From Dipteronia dyeriana (lineage: Eukaryota > Streptophyta > Magnoliopsida > Sapindales > Sapindaceae): DNA of 64,000 nt. Location of the stretch: assembly GCA_032871835.1 (NCBI GenBank), contig CM065296.1:14028001-14092000 (forward strand), given 5' to 3'. The number at the start of each line of letters is the position of its first letter. Position 1 is the stretch's first letter. The notes beneath the pieces were generated by a model, which made no database searches, was not told the DNA's origin, and was given only the letters and a program-made list of their open reading frames with translations. Shown here piece after piece: positions 23,238 through 34,800 of this stretch. The translations under genes and the position numbers were made by a program.

Positions 23238-23532
23238 AATGTCATAATATTATTTATCATTAATAGAAGGAGAATTAATTCGAGTCTTTTAAAATATTCA
23301 AATCCCTTTAAATGTGGAATTAACTTATTTCAAACCAGTATAAATGTAAAAATTAACTTATTTCAAATCTTATGGAATTGACTTGTAATAATACTGGACA
23401 ATCAATACTTTACTGTCAAAATACTCTACATTAATACCGGATGATTTAGTTGCCTTAACAAAAAGAAACTGAATGAATTTATTCCTATTTATATCAATAT
23501 TAATAAAGAAGGAACAAAATTCGGGTCTTACA
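20958..23532 (+). repeat. Probable solo LTR or LTR fragment (Gypsy-type ends)
   Basis: It starts TGTAACACCCCAAAAATC and ends ATTCGGGTCTTACA. These ends fit plant Gypsy LTRs, which often start TGTAACACCCC and end GGGTGTTACA. Near 21283 is GGGTGAGCTGTCAACTCAGTAAG, a motif I associate with such LTRs. The interior is noncoding and AT-rich. Flanking five-mers (TAGGT on the left, GTCAC on the right) do not match, so either a boundary is wrong or the copy arose by recombination between elements. Confidence 0.45.
23190..23232. repeat. (TA)n microsatellite
   Basis: An uninterrupted run of alternating AT of about 42 bases inside the probable solo LTR. Confidence 0.95.
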
Positions 23533-25280
23533 GTCACCGATCTACTCCTTCTTTTTCCTCTTCCATCGCCGTTGATCTCCATCTTCTTCTTCTTCTTCTT
23601 CTTCATGACAACAAATATGGAGGCCGATCTGCTCCTCTAGCGATGGGACCACTGATCTGCTCCTCGAGCAGATCAACGACTCCTTCCATTTTTTATATAA
23701 TTTTTTTTCTTTTTTCTTTTTTTGAAGATTTAAATTATTTTTATTTACATTATATTTTTAAAAAAGTCTTGAACAAAAGTTTATCATGTTGGTTTTCCTG
23801 AGATTCTAGTATTGTTGTTGAATGTTGAGATCCTGGTGAATTGAATGTGAAAAATAGGTTTTAAAAAATATTTTTAAAAAGAGGTTTTCTAGTTGAATTT
23901 TTTTATGTAATTTTTATTTAATAATAAATTTCGACTTATTTGATAATTATTTGGGATGAATTATTTTCAAAATTTGATATGTCATGGTTGACCTACCGGA
24001 CGTGTTTTTAGTGTTTTTATTTTCAGAATACAACTTTCAATATGTGCTACCAAACGCGTATTCGGATTTCAAAATTGAAACAAAAAACACCGTTTTCATT
24101 TTTATTTTTATTTTCAAAAAATATCAAATAAAAAACGTTACAGCAAGCACCCTAAGTGTAATCCAACAACTAAGATTATATATCTTCTCGAAATTTAAAA
24201 TGTGATTCAAGTACTAGTTAACGACCATTTACATAATAATATATGTGAAACATGATTATTTTAATCTTATTGTGTTTGCACATGCTTAAAAAATACAGTA
24301 TAATGATAAAAATACCCTTATCTTATAAATAGATAAATTAGTTGTAGCAAGACTTATAAAATCAATTTGGGTAAAGTATTTGAGAAGTTTAATAGATATT
24401 TTAACAAAAACAAAATGTGAGAATTACTCAATTTGAATTTAAATACTTTTTGAAAAGATTACACTCTTTGTTTTATTCATTCATGCCAGTAAGAATATTC
24501 TCCATGCACTACTACTAGACTGAGATGCTTGGATGATTTATATAAATGAGATGGTCACCACAACAATGGAGTGCAATTTTTATTTTTATTTTTAAAAAAA
24601 TTATTTTAAATGAATAAGCAATTTTATAGCACAATTAGTAACTTTTTTCGACCTAGTAGACCATGTCTAAGGATATCCCTTGGAGAGCCTCTGATATATG
24701 GGGTGGATGTTGTTGCAGGGAAAGGGTTGTCATAAAGGGGTTTGGGTTATAATGATATTCCTTTAAATGATCCCTTTAAAAGTTTATTTTATTTTATTTT
24801 ATTAACAAACAACATTCCAAATCTCCAACTGTGTCCTCTCAAAATCAATTAACAAGTGCTCCAGTTTCCTCACCTTTCACTTCTCAATTGAACTTCAATC
24901 TTCCGGTCAAGCTCGATCGATACAATTTTCATTTTTGGAATACACGCGTTCTATAAACGGTCCGAGATTACAACTTAGAAAATTACATTTCAAATCAAAT
25001 AAGGTTGGTTCCTTGAATTACGAAAAATCTAGCGATGATAATTTTAATGCTTTGTTAAACTAATAATAATAATCTTAAATAGAAAATTAGATTTCTTGCT
25101 AGTTTGCCTATTTAACTGTGTTTTTCAAAAAATTTAACGGTATAGTAAACGAATACTAACAGCAAGGGCGAAATGGAGAATAATGAACCTAGACGGGTTT
25201 TTTGGACATTACGTCAAACTACAGTGTACTTTTATTAATTAATATAAAATTGACAAAAACACATTAACAAGCTCTTTACG
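23533..25280. other. Intergenic AT-rich DNA
   Basis: No supported gene. A CTT repeat ((TTC)n at about 23583-23604) lies near its left side. The right side should contain the TAD2 promoter. Confidence 0.5.
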
Positions 25281-25284
25281 TCGT

Positions 25285-26214
25285 GTCTTCATCATCATCG
25301 TTGTCGTCGCCGCCGCCGACGCCGTTTCTTTTGAGAACGTTTCCTACTCACTGAACCAGTACCTGTAGAGCTTCCAATTACACTGGTCCGCAACTCACAA
25401 GGTTTTTTTTTTCTTTTTCCTTTTCTTGCTCTATCTAATTATATGCTTTTCACAGATATGGTTCATTGACATATTCGATGCATTTATTTATAATACATGT
25501 AATTTTGAATTAAATGAGTCTAAATTTATGTAAATATGAGTAGACACATCTGAAATTTTACCAATATTTTTAAAACTGTAGGAGATATATTTTCGAAATT
25601 TACTTGGTTGCAGTTATATTATGTGGATTTTCAGTTGTGGAGTGATTTGTAGTTTTATTTGGACATCTTTTAGGTTTCTTAGACAAAATATATGTTATAG
25701 TGAAGAAATTACTAATGTCTTTTCGACTCACTGATGAATTATGATTATGGATGGCCAATATGCAATATTGCAATTTTATGGTAGCTTGGATATGTTGTTG
25801 AATTCTTTGAAAAATTCACATACTTACCATCATAAATTTCCATTTTGATTTTATGTATATATCAAACCAAACAATCTACAATCTTTGTCCACGGTTGTGG
25901 TGGTCCTGGTGGAGTGTTCAAGTGTGTATCTATAGACTTCTAGAACATGGGGGTGTGGCTGTGAGGAGCTTACCACCGATCTCCGAAAATATTAGGATTT
26001 TTAAGTGATATTATGTATAATTATTTCATTGGTTATTTCTTTCTGTGTTTAAGTTATTTTCTTGTGCTATTTATCACAATTGTGTTGGTTTCATTTTCTG
26101 AACCATATTAAGTCCACAGCCTAGTCCAGACAGTACTGCCGCCGAGGATCCACCACAACTGGCAGATAATCAGCCACCGGTCGTCTCTGTCTCCATTTCC
26201 GCACCAGCCTTGAG
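25285..26214 (+). other. Putative 5' UTR of TAD2 with a leader intron
   Basis: Bases 25285-25400 are GC-rich against their surroundings, with repeated GCCGCCGCC and TCATCATC stretches typical of plant leaders. They end in CACAAG followed by GTTTTTTTTTTC, a possible splice donor. T-rich intron-like DNA follows. A second GC-rich block (26105-26214) lies directly before the ATG and could be the second leader exon. This is inferred from composition only. Confidence 0.3.
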
Positions 26215-26871
26215 ATGGCCTCTCCTACAGAAGAACAGTCTCCTGATGATACTCTTACATATATGGAACTTGCGATAAAACAGGCAAAACTTGCCTTGGA
26301 CTGCCTTGAAGTGCCTGTTGGCTGTGTGATTCTCAAGGGTGGGAAAGTCATCGCTGCTGGTCGAAATCGAACTAACAAGACAAGAAATGCTACAAGACAT
26401 GCAGAGATGGAAGCCATTGATGTTCTTCTTGAAAAATGGCAGCAGAAAGATGGGCTTTCACAGCTAGAGGTTAATGAAAAATTCTCAAAATGCACCCTTT
26501 ATGTAACTTGTGAACCATGTATCATGTGTGCTGCAGCATTATCAATTGTTGGTGTACAAGAAGTATATTTTGGATGCACGAATGATAAATTTGGAGGGTG
26601 TGGATCGATACTGTCACTGCATTCGAGTAGTAGCATTCCGTCACACAATGGTGGCAGTGGTGGTAGTGAAGTTGTACGACCGAAAGGTTTCAAATGTACC
26701 GGAGGAATAATGGCATCAGAAGCCGTCTCTCTTTTTCGAAGTTTCTATGAACAAGGGAACCCTAATGCTCCAAAGCCGCACCGGCCCCTCCTTGCCCCAC
26801 CAGACAATGCATTGAACAATTTGAGTGTGAAGGAAGAAAAAGAATCCCAACATGTGAGACATTTTAGTTGA
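26215..26871 (+). CDS. TAD2: tRNA-specific adenosine deaminase 2 (catalytic subunit)
   Basis: The protein has 218 residues in one exon. The family converts adenosine at the wobble position 34 of certain tRNAs to inosine, acting as a heterodimer with a TAD3 subunit. The cytidine/deoxycytidylate deaminase fold is evident: VPVGCVIL at 34-40, the zinc and proton-shuttle motif HAE at 62-64 (RHAEMEAID), and PCIMC at 101-105 with two zinc Cys residues. KFGGCGS (126-131) also fits the family. A low-complexity Ser/Gly insert (about 136-152) and a hydrophilic tail follow. The ATG at 26215 comes after an in-frame GC-rich leader and gives the usual N-terminus. It is convergent with PGLP1. No defect is seen. 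Confidence 0.92.
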   Translation: MASPTEEQSPDDTLTYMELAIKQAKLALDCLEVPVGCVILKGGKVIAAGRNRTNKTRNATRHAEMEAIDVLLEKWQQKDGLSQLEVNEKFSKCTLYVTCEPCIMCAAALSIVGVQEVYFGCTNDKFGGCGSILSLHSSSSIPSHNGGSGGSEVVRPKGFKCTGGIMASEAVSLFRSFYEQGNPNAPKPHRPLLAPPDNALNNLSVKEEKESQHVRHFS

Positions 26872-27860
26872 ATATTCATGCTTTCATGCATTGAGCTGGT
26901 TGCAGGTGCACCTTGAGTGTCTTTGGTTGAATGAGATTTGTTCTTGCAGATTTTTGTGGAGTTGGATGCATCATATATAATAGGATAACTGTCGTGTAAT
27001 TATTTCAATCAAAATAATCTTCTATGTTACTTTATATCTCTAATTATTTATTTTAAACATTGTTCTATGATTAAAACTATTTATTTAAATACTTGGTATT
27101 AGTTTTAAGATTTTAATTAATATGGATAATTTTGTTATAATATGATAGAAAAACAGTGGAAGCAGGTAGAGTGGAGGCCACCTCCATATTTCCAGGACAC
27201 AGAGGAGGGACTGTTGCTGGCCTCGAATGAAGCTGCTGCTGCCTCGACGATAAGGAGAGCATTGCCATCCTCTGACAAAGAAGTCACTGGCCTCCTCTCA
27301 GCTCCCAAAGAAATGCAAAGATTAGCAAAAATATCAAAATACTACATCAGTATTGTTGATGCATACAACCGATTTACAATTAGTAAGGCGATGCATACAA
27401 CAGATTTACATTCAACTAGGAGAGGCAAATAGAGGCAAATACCAAACATGTCGACATCTCACATTGCTAGCAAAAGGGAGTTTAAAATAGCTTTATAAGC
27501 CTTTCAATTTTGTGCATGGATAAAGGACTTGTGGGAGGAAAAAAAAAACTATGACTAGAACAATTACAAGTCGATGAGGAAATCAAAAATTGGAATCTTA
27601 GAACAATTACAAGTCGATGTCTTTCCTTATCGATTCATGAAACTAAAGGATGCAAAAACACTTGCTAACAATATTTATAAACTTACATCGTAAGTTAAGC
27701 ATCCATATAAGGGGTAAGGCTATACTGTTCGAAAATCTTAATATGCAAACCTTTTCATTTTAAGCCAACAACAAGGGCACTGTAGATCTACAATTGAGGT
27801 TCATGAGATAAAGAATTGGAGGATTAACTTGAACATTGTAGTTACCATGTCCATACATGA
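26872..27860. other. Convergent intergenic region between TAD2 and PGLP1
   Basis: It should hold both 3' UTRs. An open frame at 27142-27432 (96 codons) matches nothing I recognise. Its tail contains a short tandem duplication (GATGCATACAAC...GATTTACA at about 27358 and 27390). A second pair of 20-bp direct repeats (AGAACAATTACAAGTCGATG) lies at about 27558 and 27599. Confidence 0.4.
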
Positions 27861-28814
27861 TCATACAGCTGCTGCTTTGAGGGAAAGAAAATCCGAAATC
27901 TTGTTGGTGTAGAAATCGGGTAGTATGGTGTTGTTAGGACTTTGAAGCATTGACAATGAGGTCACACCTATTAAACAGAGATGAATGTACTTTAGATTGT
28001 ATAACACAAAATTGATAGTAGAGGAGAACAGTTACGGAATCTTAAGTACCCGAGAGAACGAGAAGAGTTTTGCAACCACCATTTTGTCCAAACAGAATAT
28101 CAGTATCCAATCTGTCCCCAACCATGCATATCTGTGACTTGAGAATGCCGAATCTGCCGTTTACATCAAATACATGAGACCAGTATTTATCAGTGCTTGA
28201 CTAGATGAGAAGTCAGATATGTCGAGGGATTTCTGTTGAATTTTTGCTCCTTTGCTATGCCAAAGTGTTCAAGTATTTCTCACATGTACGACAATAAAAG
28301 ATTGCAAAATAATGGTGGGTCGAAACTTTATAAATTGAAAATTTAGAATATATAAACACATGACGATGCAGGGTTTCAAAATTGCATTCAGAAACCGACC
28401 TTGCTTCTCAAGGTTCAGTGACCGAGCAAATTTACAATAGGATTAAAGGAACCTTCACGATGAAAATGAATAATTGGTATATACTAAAAAAGAAAAATTA
28501 AATGGTTTATATCACAAGAGTTCCATAGTTATTGCGAGCAAACAGAATACATAATTTATTTTTGGAGAAAAAGTAATAGATGCCATACTTGTTTGCTACG
28601 TAGTCCATCATAAAAGTTGAGGGCTTTCCAACTACTTGTGGCTCACGTTGAGTAGACCCCAAGATAGCTCCAACCATTGACCCACCACCTAGATTAAAAT
28701 TCACAACACCATTGCTTTTAAAGAGAATGTGAAGAAAATGATAAAATAATTTGGAAATCAATTTGATCAAATTGAGTTATTAGTCTTACTCCAATAGAGA
28801 ATAAGGACTTGTGT

Positions 28815-28848
<34 letters not shown>

Positions 28849-31800
28849 ACATCACAACAGAAACTCAAAGCGTGTCCTCGTAATCCTGAAGGTTAACATG
28901 ATCCTAAGCGGTAACCAAGTTGAGCCTCATTGAAAAATGGTTGGCCAAATCATTATACCCCATCTCAAAACCACAAATCAATATGAACCATGCTGCATAG
29001 TCATCAAATACCTTGTTGGTTTTTGTTTGGTAGATGATAAGCATCTGACTTTTGAATTTATTACATTCAAAGATAATATTGATTTCATCTAAATTTCAGT
29101 CTAGATTATTGTTAGTCCTTTTCACATTCATAACACAGTTTTTATGAACCTCAGAAATTATACACCCACTATAATGGGATCATTCATCGAGCAATAGTAG
29201 TTCTTTTTAATTTTTTCTTCACATGAAGGGAAACAATGAAACGCTCAGAGCAAAGAGAACCTGCCCATTCCTGAGCATCTGTTAGATGAGTGACAGCATC
29301 ACGATTTGTAGCAATGAACAGACACTCAGGATTTTCACGTATGCAGAGTGTTCCATACCTAGGTCACACAAAAAAAATGTTGGAGATCACATAAGTTTCC
29401 TGAATATACGAAAATTCAGGCCTTTAAAGTAAATACTTCCCATGAACTGCTTCAACTTACTGTATCAAGGCATCTATAGAAAGTTGTGACTATGGAAAAA
29501 GAAATCTACTTAAAACACAACTTAAACAATCAAATGGTTCGGGAGTTTCCCATCCACATACCCCCACCTGCTTGCTTTAATCTTTTGGACTGTAAGAGTG
29601 CATGCAGACCCTTTTATTTTCGGAATCCAGTACATATTATTTTTCTTTCTCAAACGTAAGTTGACTGCTAAAAGCCACATGTATATTTTACTAGTAAAAA
29701 TATGGAGGAACAACAAAAGAGTGACATTGATCCTGACTAGTAGCCTCAATATTTGTTAAGTTTTCCTCTTTCTTCAAAGCAAAATCATCAAAAGGCTTAG
29801 AATAGAAATTTCATACAAGCTCTATGAAATGCAGAGAAGATGAATATGAGAAATTGTCTTTCTTTGATCATTCAAGAGGAAAATTATTTTTGTTCAACTA
29901 TACCATTAGATAATGCGTGAAATAAGTTATATTCAATCAAATAAATGGCCTGAAATTTGGAATTATGTGTTAGAGAGTATTTTGAAGATAAAAATTGTAA
30001 GAATCAGTTTTAAATCAGAAAAGCACAGCAACATGGGACCTAGTGAATCCATTGGAATACTCAACATTGTGGGACGGATAATTTTACCTAATCACCATTG
30101 TACGACATATATCTCTAGAATATTATGTAATACTGCTGTACTTACTGGACTTTGTAGTAGTTGAAATAACGATCGAATCCAACCACGACAGCTCCCACCT
30201 AATCAGCAAATAAGAAACTCCATCATGATCGAAATGTGGAAGAAGTATGTTGCTTTTCATCATTCCATCTCTAGTTTCCAAACAAATACGAACATGATGG
30301 ATTTACGAAAGGCACTATTTTCTGCTTGTTTTGTTTTGTAACAACCCCTAAGGAGAATCAAACAGAAAGAACAAAAGAAAAGAAGTTTACATCCTTATCA
30401 TGCTCCATCAGGAAACCAGGCTTTAGCTCTATCTTTTTCGCACCATCCTCCTGCAGCACGACAAACACACATGACACATCATTAATAACATAAAATATGT
30501 TTTCTTTTTAGTAAAAAAGTAGTATATATCAACCCTCATAACCATCAAAATGGATATTACTTGAAAAAGGACATGGAAAAATGACAAGAATTCTTCAAAA
30601 GAATATAGAGTAAAGATACGAGAATTCGTCTCCGTCAACGAAAAGGTATATAGAGAAGATTATCCAGAAAAGCCGATCTATCACAGTCAGTGCATCCATG
30701 GTTCGAAACTTACGAAGTTTGCATATAACTTTTATTTAGTTTATGTGGAATTATTGAGATTGTTGGGCTTTATTCTAGGAGAGTTGTTTTCTGTTTTATT
30801 AGTTTTCTTGTTTTATTAATTTTTTCCTATTTTGTAAGTGCTAGAATAAAGGGTAGATCTCCCTCTATATAAATCTCTGTAATTTTTTCTGGTTTAGCAT
30901 CTCAATAAGAAAAGAAGTAAAAAAGGGGCTTTCCTCCTCCTTCTTCATGGTATCAGAGCTCGATCTGAGCCATTAAAATTCAGTTGACCAAATAAAGCAT
31001 GGCCGGCGACAAGGACAGTTCAAGTTCTGTTGTCACATCCAATGATGGGACTGCTATTCCCAGCAATCCAGGCAGACCCGAAGGTCCTCTTAACAGCAAC
31101 AACTCCATCCAATGGTCCCAGTCTGTCATGATGTTTGTTTGTGGAAAAGTGAAGGATGACTACCTTACTGGTGCAGCAACACCTCTTCAAAAAGAAGACC
31201 CAAAATATAAAACCTGGAATTCAGAGAATAGTATGGTGATGTCATGGTTGATCAACTCTATGACCAATGAAATTAGTGAAAATTTCATGTTCTATGGGAC
31301 AGCAAAGGAAATTTGGGATGCAGCGAAAGAGACGTATTCCAACTCTAATAATACGTCAGAAATCTTCAAGATAAAGAGTGTTCTTCATGATCTACGACAG
31401 GGCGATCTCACTGTGACTCAATACTTCAACACCCTAACTCGTCATTGGCAGCAGCTTGATGTTTTTTGAAGAATTGTAGTGGAAGTGCACCGAAGACAGC
31501 ATCAAATACAAGAAGGTTGTTGAAAAGGAACGAATTTTCAAGTTCTTGCTTGGATTCAATAAGAACCTTGATGAAGTCCGAGGAAGAGTTTTGAGTACAA
31601 AACCGTTACCCCCAATTCGAGAGGCGTTCTCCAAGGTACAAAAACAAGAAAGTAGGAAGAAACTGATGCTTGGAAATTCCACCATAACAGCCCCTACAGA
31701 GAGCTCGGTACTCATCTCTCGAGGGGTTAGTTTTTCAAGCAATGACAACATGGCACGGAGAGGCATGCCTTGGTGTGATCACTTTAGAAGGCCTGGACAC

Positions 31801-34800
31801 ACTAAAGAGATATGCTGGAAGATACATGGCAAACCAGTAGACTGGAAGCCATCCAGACAGCAACATGACCGTGAAAGGCGAGGTCATATGGCCACCGGGG
31901 AAGAGACTCCAACCGTTAAATCATACCCCTCAACAAAGAGAAGATGGAGTTATTACAGAGATTGATTAGCCAATCTCAACCTGCTCTTGGAAACTCGATT
32001 ATTGGGTCCGGTTCTCTCACAGAAAAAGGTAAATTCTCATGTGCTCTAAATGTCAAAACAGAGAACTCAAGACCATGGATTATTGACTCTGGAGCCTCAG
32101 ACCACATGACTGGAGATACATCATTATTTTAGACATATAACCCGTGTTCTGAAAATTATAAAGTCTGTATTGCGGATGGGGTTTTATTCACTGTTGTTGG
32201 GACAGGTTCCATGGTTATTTCTAAAAATCTGGTTTTAAAGAATGTTCTTTTGGTCCCTAACTTGAGTTGTAACCTGTTGTCCATTAGCAAGATTGCAAGA
32301 GACCTTAATTGTGTTGCTAAATTTTTCCCTACACATCGTGGATTTCAGGACTTGGATTCAGGGAGGACGATTAGCAATGCTAAGGAGTGTGCTGAGGTCC
32401 ATCTTCTCAAAGTCAATGATTTTCTTGAAGAACTATCCCAAACCCAAGTTGTGTCTTGTCAACCAGTCAGTCTCATAGGGGTTGTTTCTTCGTTGATAGT
32501 TATGACAAAAATAGTGCAATTATGTTATGGCACTACAAGTTAGGTCCTCCAAATTTCATGTATCTGGAAAAGTTGTTTCCATATTTATTCAATAATAAAA
32601 ATAAAAAAATCTTTCAAGTGTGAAATATGTCAATTGTCAAAACATATTCGAAATTCCTAAAAAAATCAGCCCTAAACGCTTCTCACCCATTTTGCATCAT
32701 ACATAGTGACATTTGGGGTCCATCTAGAGTCAACAATGTCGTTGGTGTGAGATGGTTTGTGTCCTTTGTTGATGATCATACTCGGATCACTTGGACATTT
32801 CTCATGAAAGAAAAATCAGAAACCTGTTCTATATTCAAAAGGTTCACTTGATGATCCAAACTCAATTCCAAGCAAAAATCCAAATCCTTAGGAACGACAA
32901 CGGTAGAGAGTACTTCCAGTCCACTCTTGGAGATTACCTATTCAGTCATGGTATAGTCCATCAAAATTCTTATGTTGACACTCCTCAACAAAACGGAGTA
33001 GCCAAGAGGAAAAATAGGCATTTCCTAGAAGTCGCTAGGTCTCTCATGTTTACCACCAATGTTCCTAAACATTTTTGGGGAGAAGTAGTGCTTACTGCTA
33101 CCTATCTCATAAATAGAATGCCATCTCGAGTACTTAAGTTTCAAACACCTTGTCAAACACTCATCCGTACCTACCCTCAAACTCGTATAATTTCCTCTCT
33201 TCCTTTGAAAGTGTTTGGATGTTCAATGCTTGTCTATATCCATCAGCAGCAAAGAAGTAAATTAGATCCTAAAGCCCTAAAGTGCCTATTCCTTGGCTAT
33301 TCCACTAATCAAAAAGGTAACAAATGCTACTAGCCTGTATCCTGGAAATTCTACCACTCAATGGATGTCACTTTCTTTGAAAATCAGCCATTCTATCTAA
33401 AAACCGATATTCATGGGGAGACTTTAAGAACACAAGAATATTAGTTTTGGGTTGCTGAAAATACTGCCATGTACCCAACCTTACCCGTGAGTACCTCAAC
33501 TCCAAACACTTCTAAAACCTCTCAATCTGAATCCTTACCTAAACCAGTCCAACCAGAAAACACTCAATCTCAAAGTCCTACACAACTTGTAAATCACAAA
33601 GAGTTACGTGTTTATTCAAGAAGGCAAAAACAACAAGAGAATGTAGAGTACCAAGCACTTCCACTGCCTTTCTAGGAATCCAATCCGAGTCTAAGCTCTC
33701 AAGAGTCTATGCCAGGTAACAATGCTCTTGAATCTAGGTCTGATAAATCTATTGAGAATAATGATCTTGATATGCCCATTGCCTTGAGGAATGGTGTTAG
33801 AGCTTGCACACAATACCCTATTTCTAACTGTCTCCTATGAAGGATTGTCATCCAAGTATTGTGCCTTTGTTACAAATCTGTTAAGTATTGATATTCCAAA
33901 CAGCATTTATGATGCTCTAAGAATACCAGATAGAGGTGGCAAAATGGGCCGGGCCCCGGCGGGCTGCCCGGCCCGGCCCGGCCCGATTAGGTCGGGGGAC
34001 CGGGCCGGGCCGGGCCGAGCTGAGCCCAGGATATGAGGTCCGCGGCCGATGGACTTTTTGGAAATTTGAAAAAAAAATCCAGACGGGCCTTAACGGGCCG
34101 ACCCACGGGCCGTTAAGGCCTATCAGATTTCAAAAGTTGTTTTTTTTTTAAATTTAAATTTTAAATTTTGAATTGAGGGGTAGCTTTTGTAATTATTCAG
34201 AAGCCGTTATTGACCGTTGGGGGCTTACAAAAATACCCAAAACTTTTAAAAATTACATTATTTTAAATCTTTTACATTTTTTTCCAATTATACCCTAATC
34301 TAACATTTTCCTATAAATACCCTCATCACCCTTACCTCATTCTTTACATTTTCTCTACTTCCCTACTCTCTTATTCTCTCCATTCTCTACAATCTCCAAC
34401 ATCTCTCACTCACTCACTCTTTCAACTATTTCATATTAAATAGTTATATTAATAATTACACAAAATTATTACAATGTAAAAAAAAATATTGTGTAAATAA
34501 AACGTTAAAATATATATATATATATAAAATATATATATTTTTAAAAAAAATTGAAGCCCGTTGGGCCGGCCTACCTAGAAACAGGCTGCGGGCACAGGCT
34601 GGGGCAGGGCAGGCCTGGCCCGGCCCGTCTCCCCAACAGTCTGGGACAGGCCCGACCCGTTAAGCCAACGGGCCTAACGGGCCGGGCGGGCCTGTTTTGC
34701 CACCACCAAGACCAGAATAGAGAGCTACCGTTGGAGAAGAAATTCGGGCTCCGGAGAAAAATGGTACGTGGGAATTGTCAGAATTGTCGAAAGGTAAACA

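Noticed and set aside
23118..23381. Open frame with a Tyr-Ile repeat
   Set aside because: It is a translated (TA)n microsatellite inside the probable solo LTR.
26121..26495. Minus-strand 124-codon frame over TAD2
   Set aside because: It is the shadow of the TAD2 coding frame.
33940..34030. CpG-island-like promoter
   Set aside because: The GGGCC repeats fit subterminal repeats of a hAT-like element with matching right end and target duplication.
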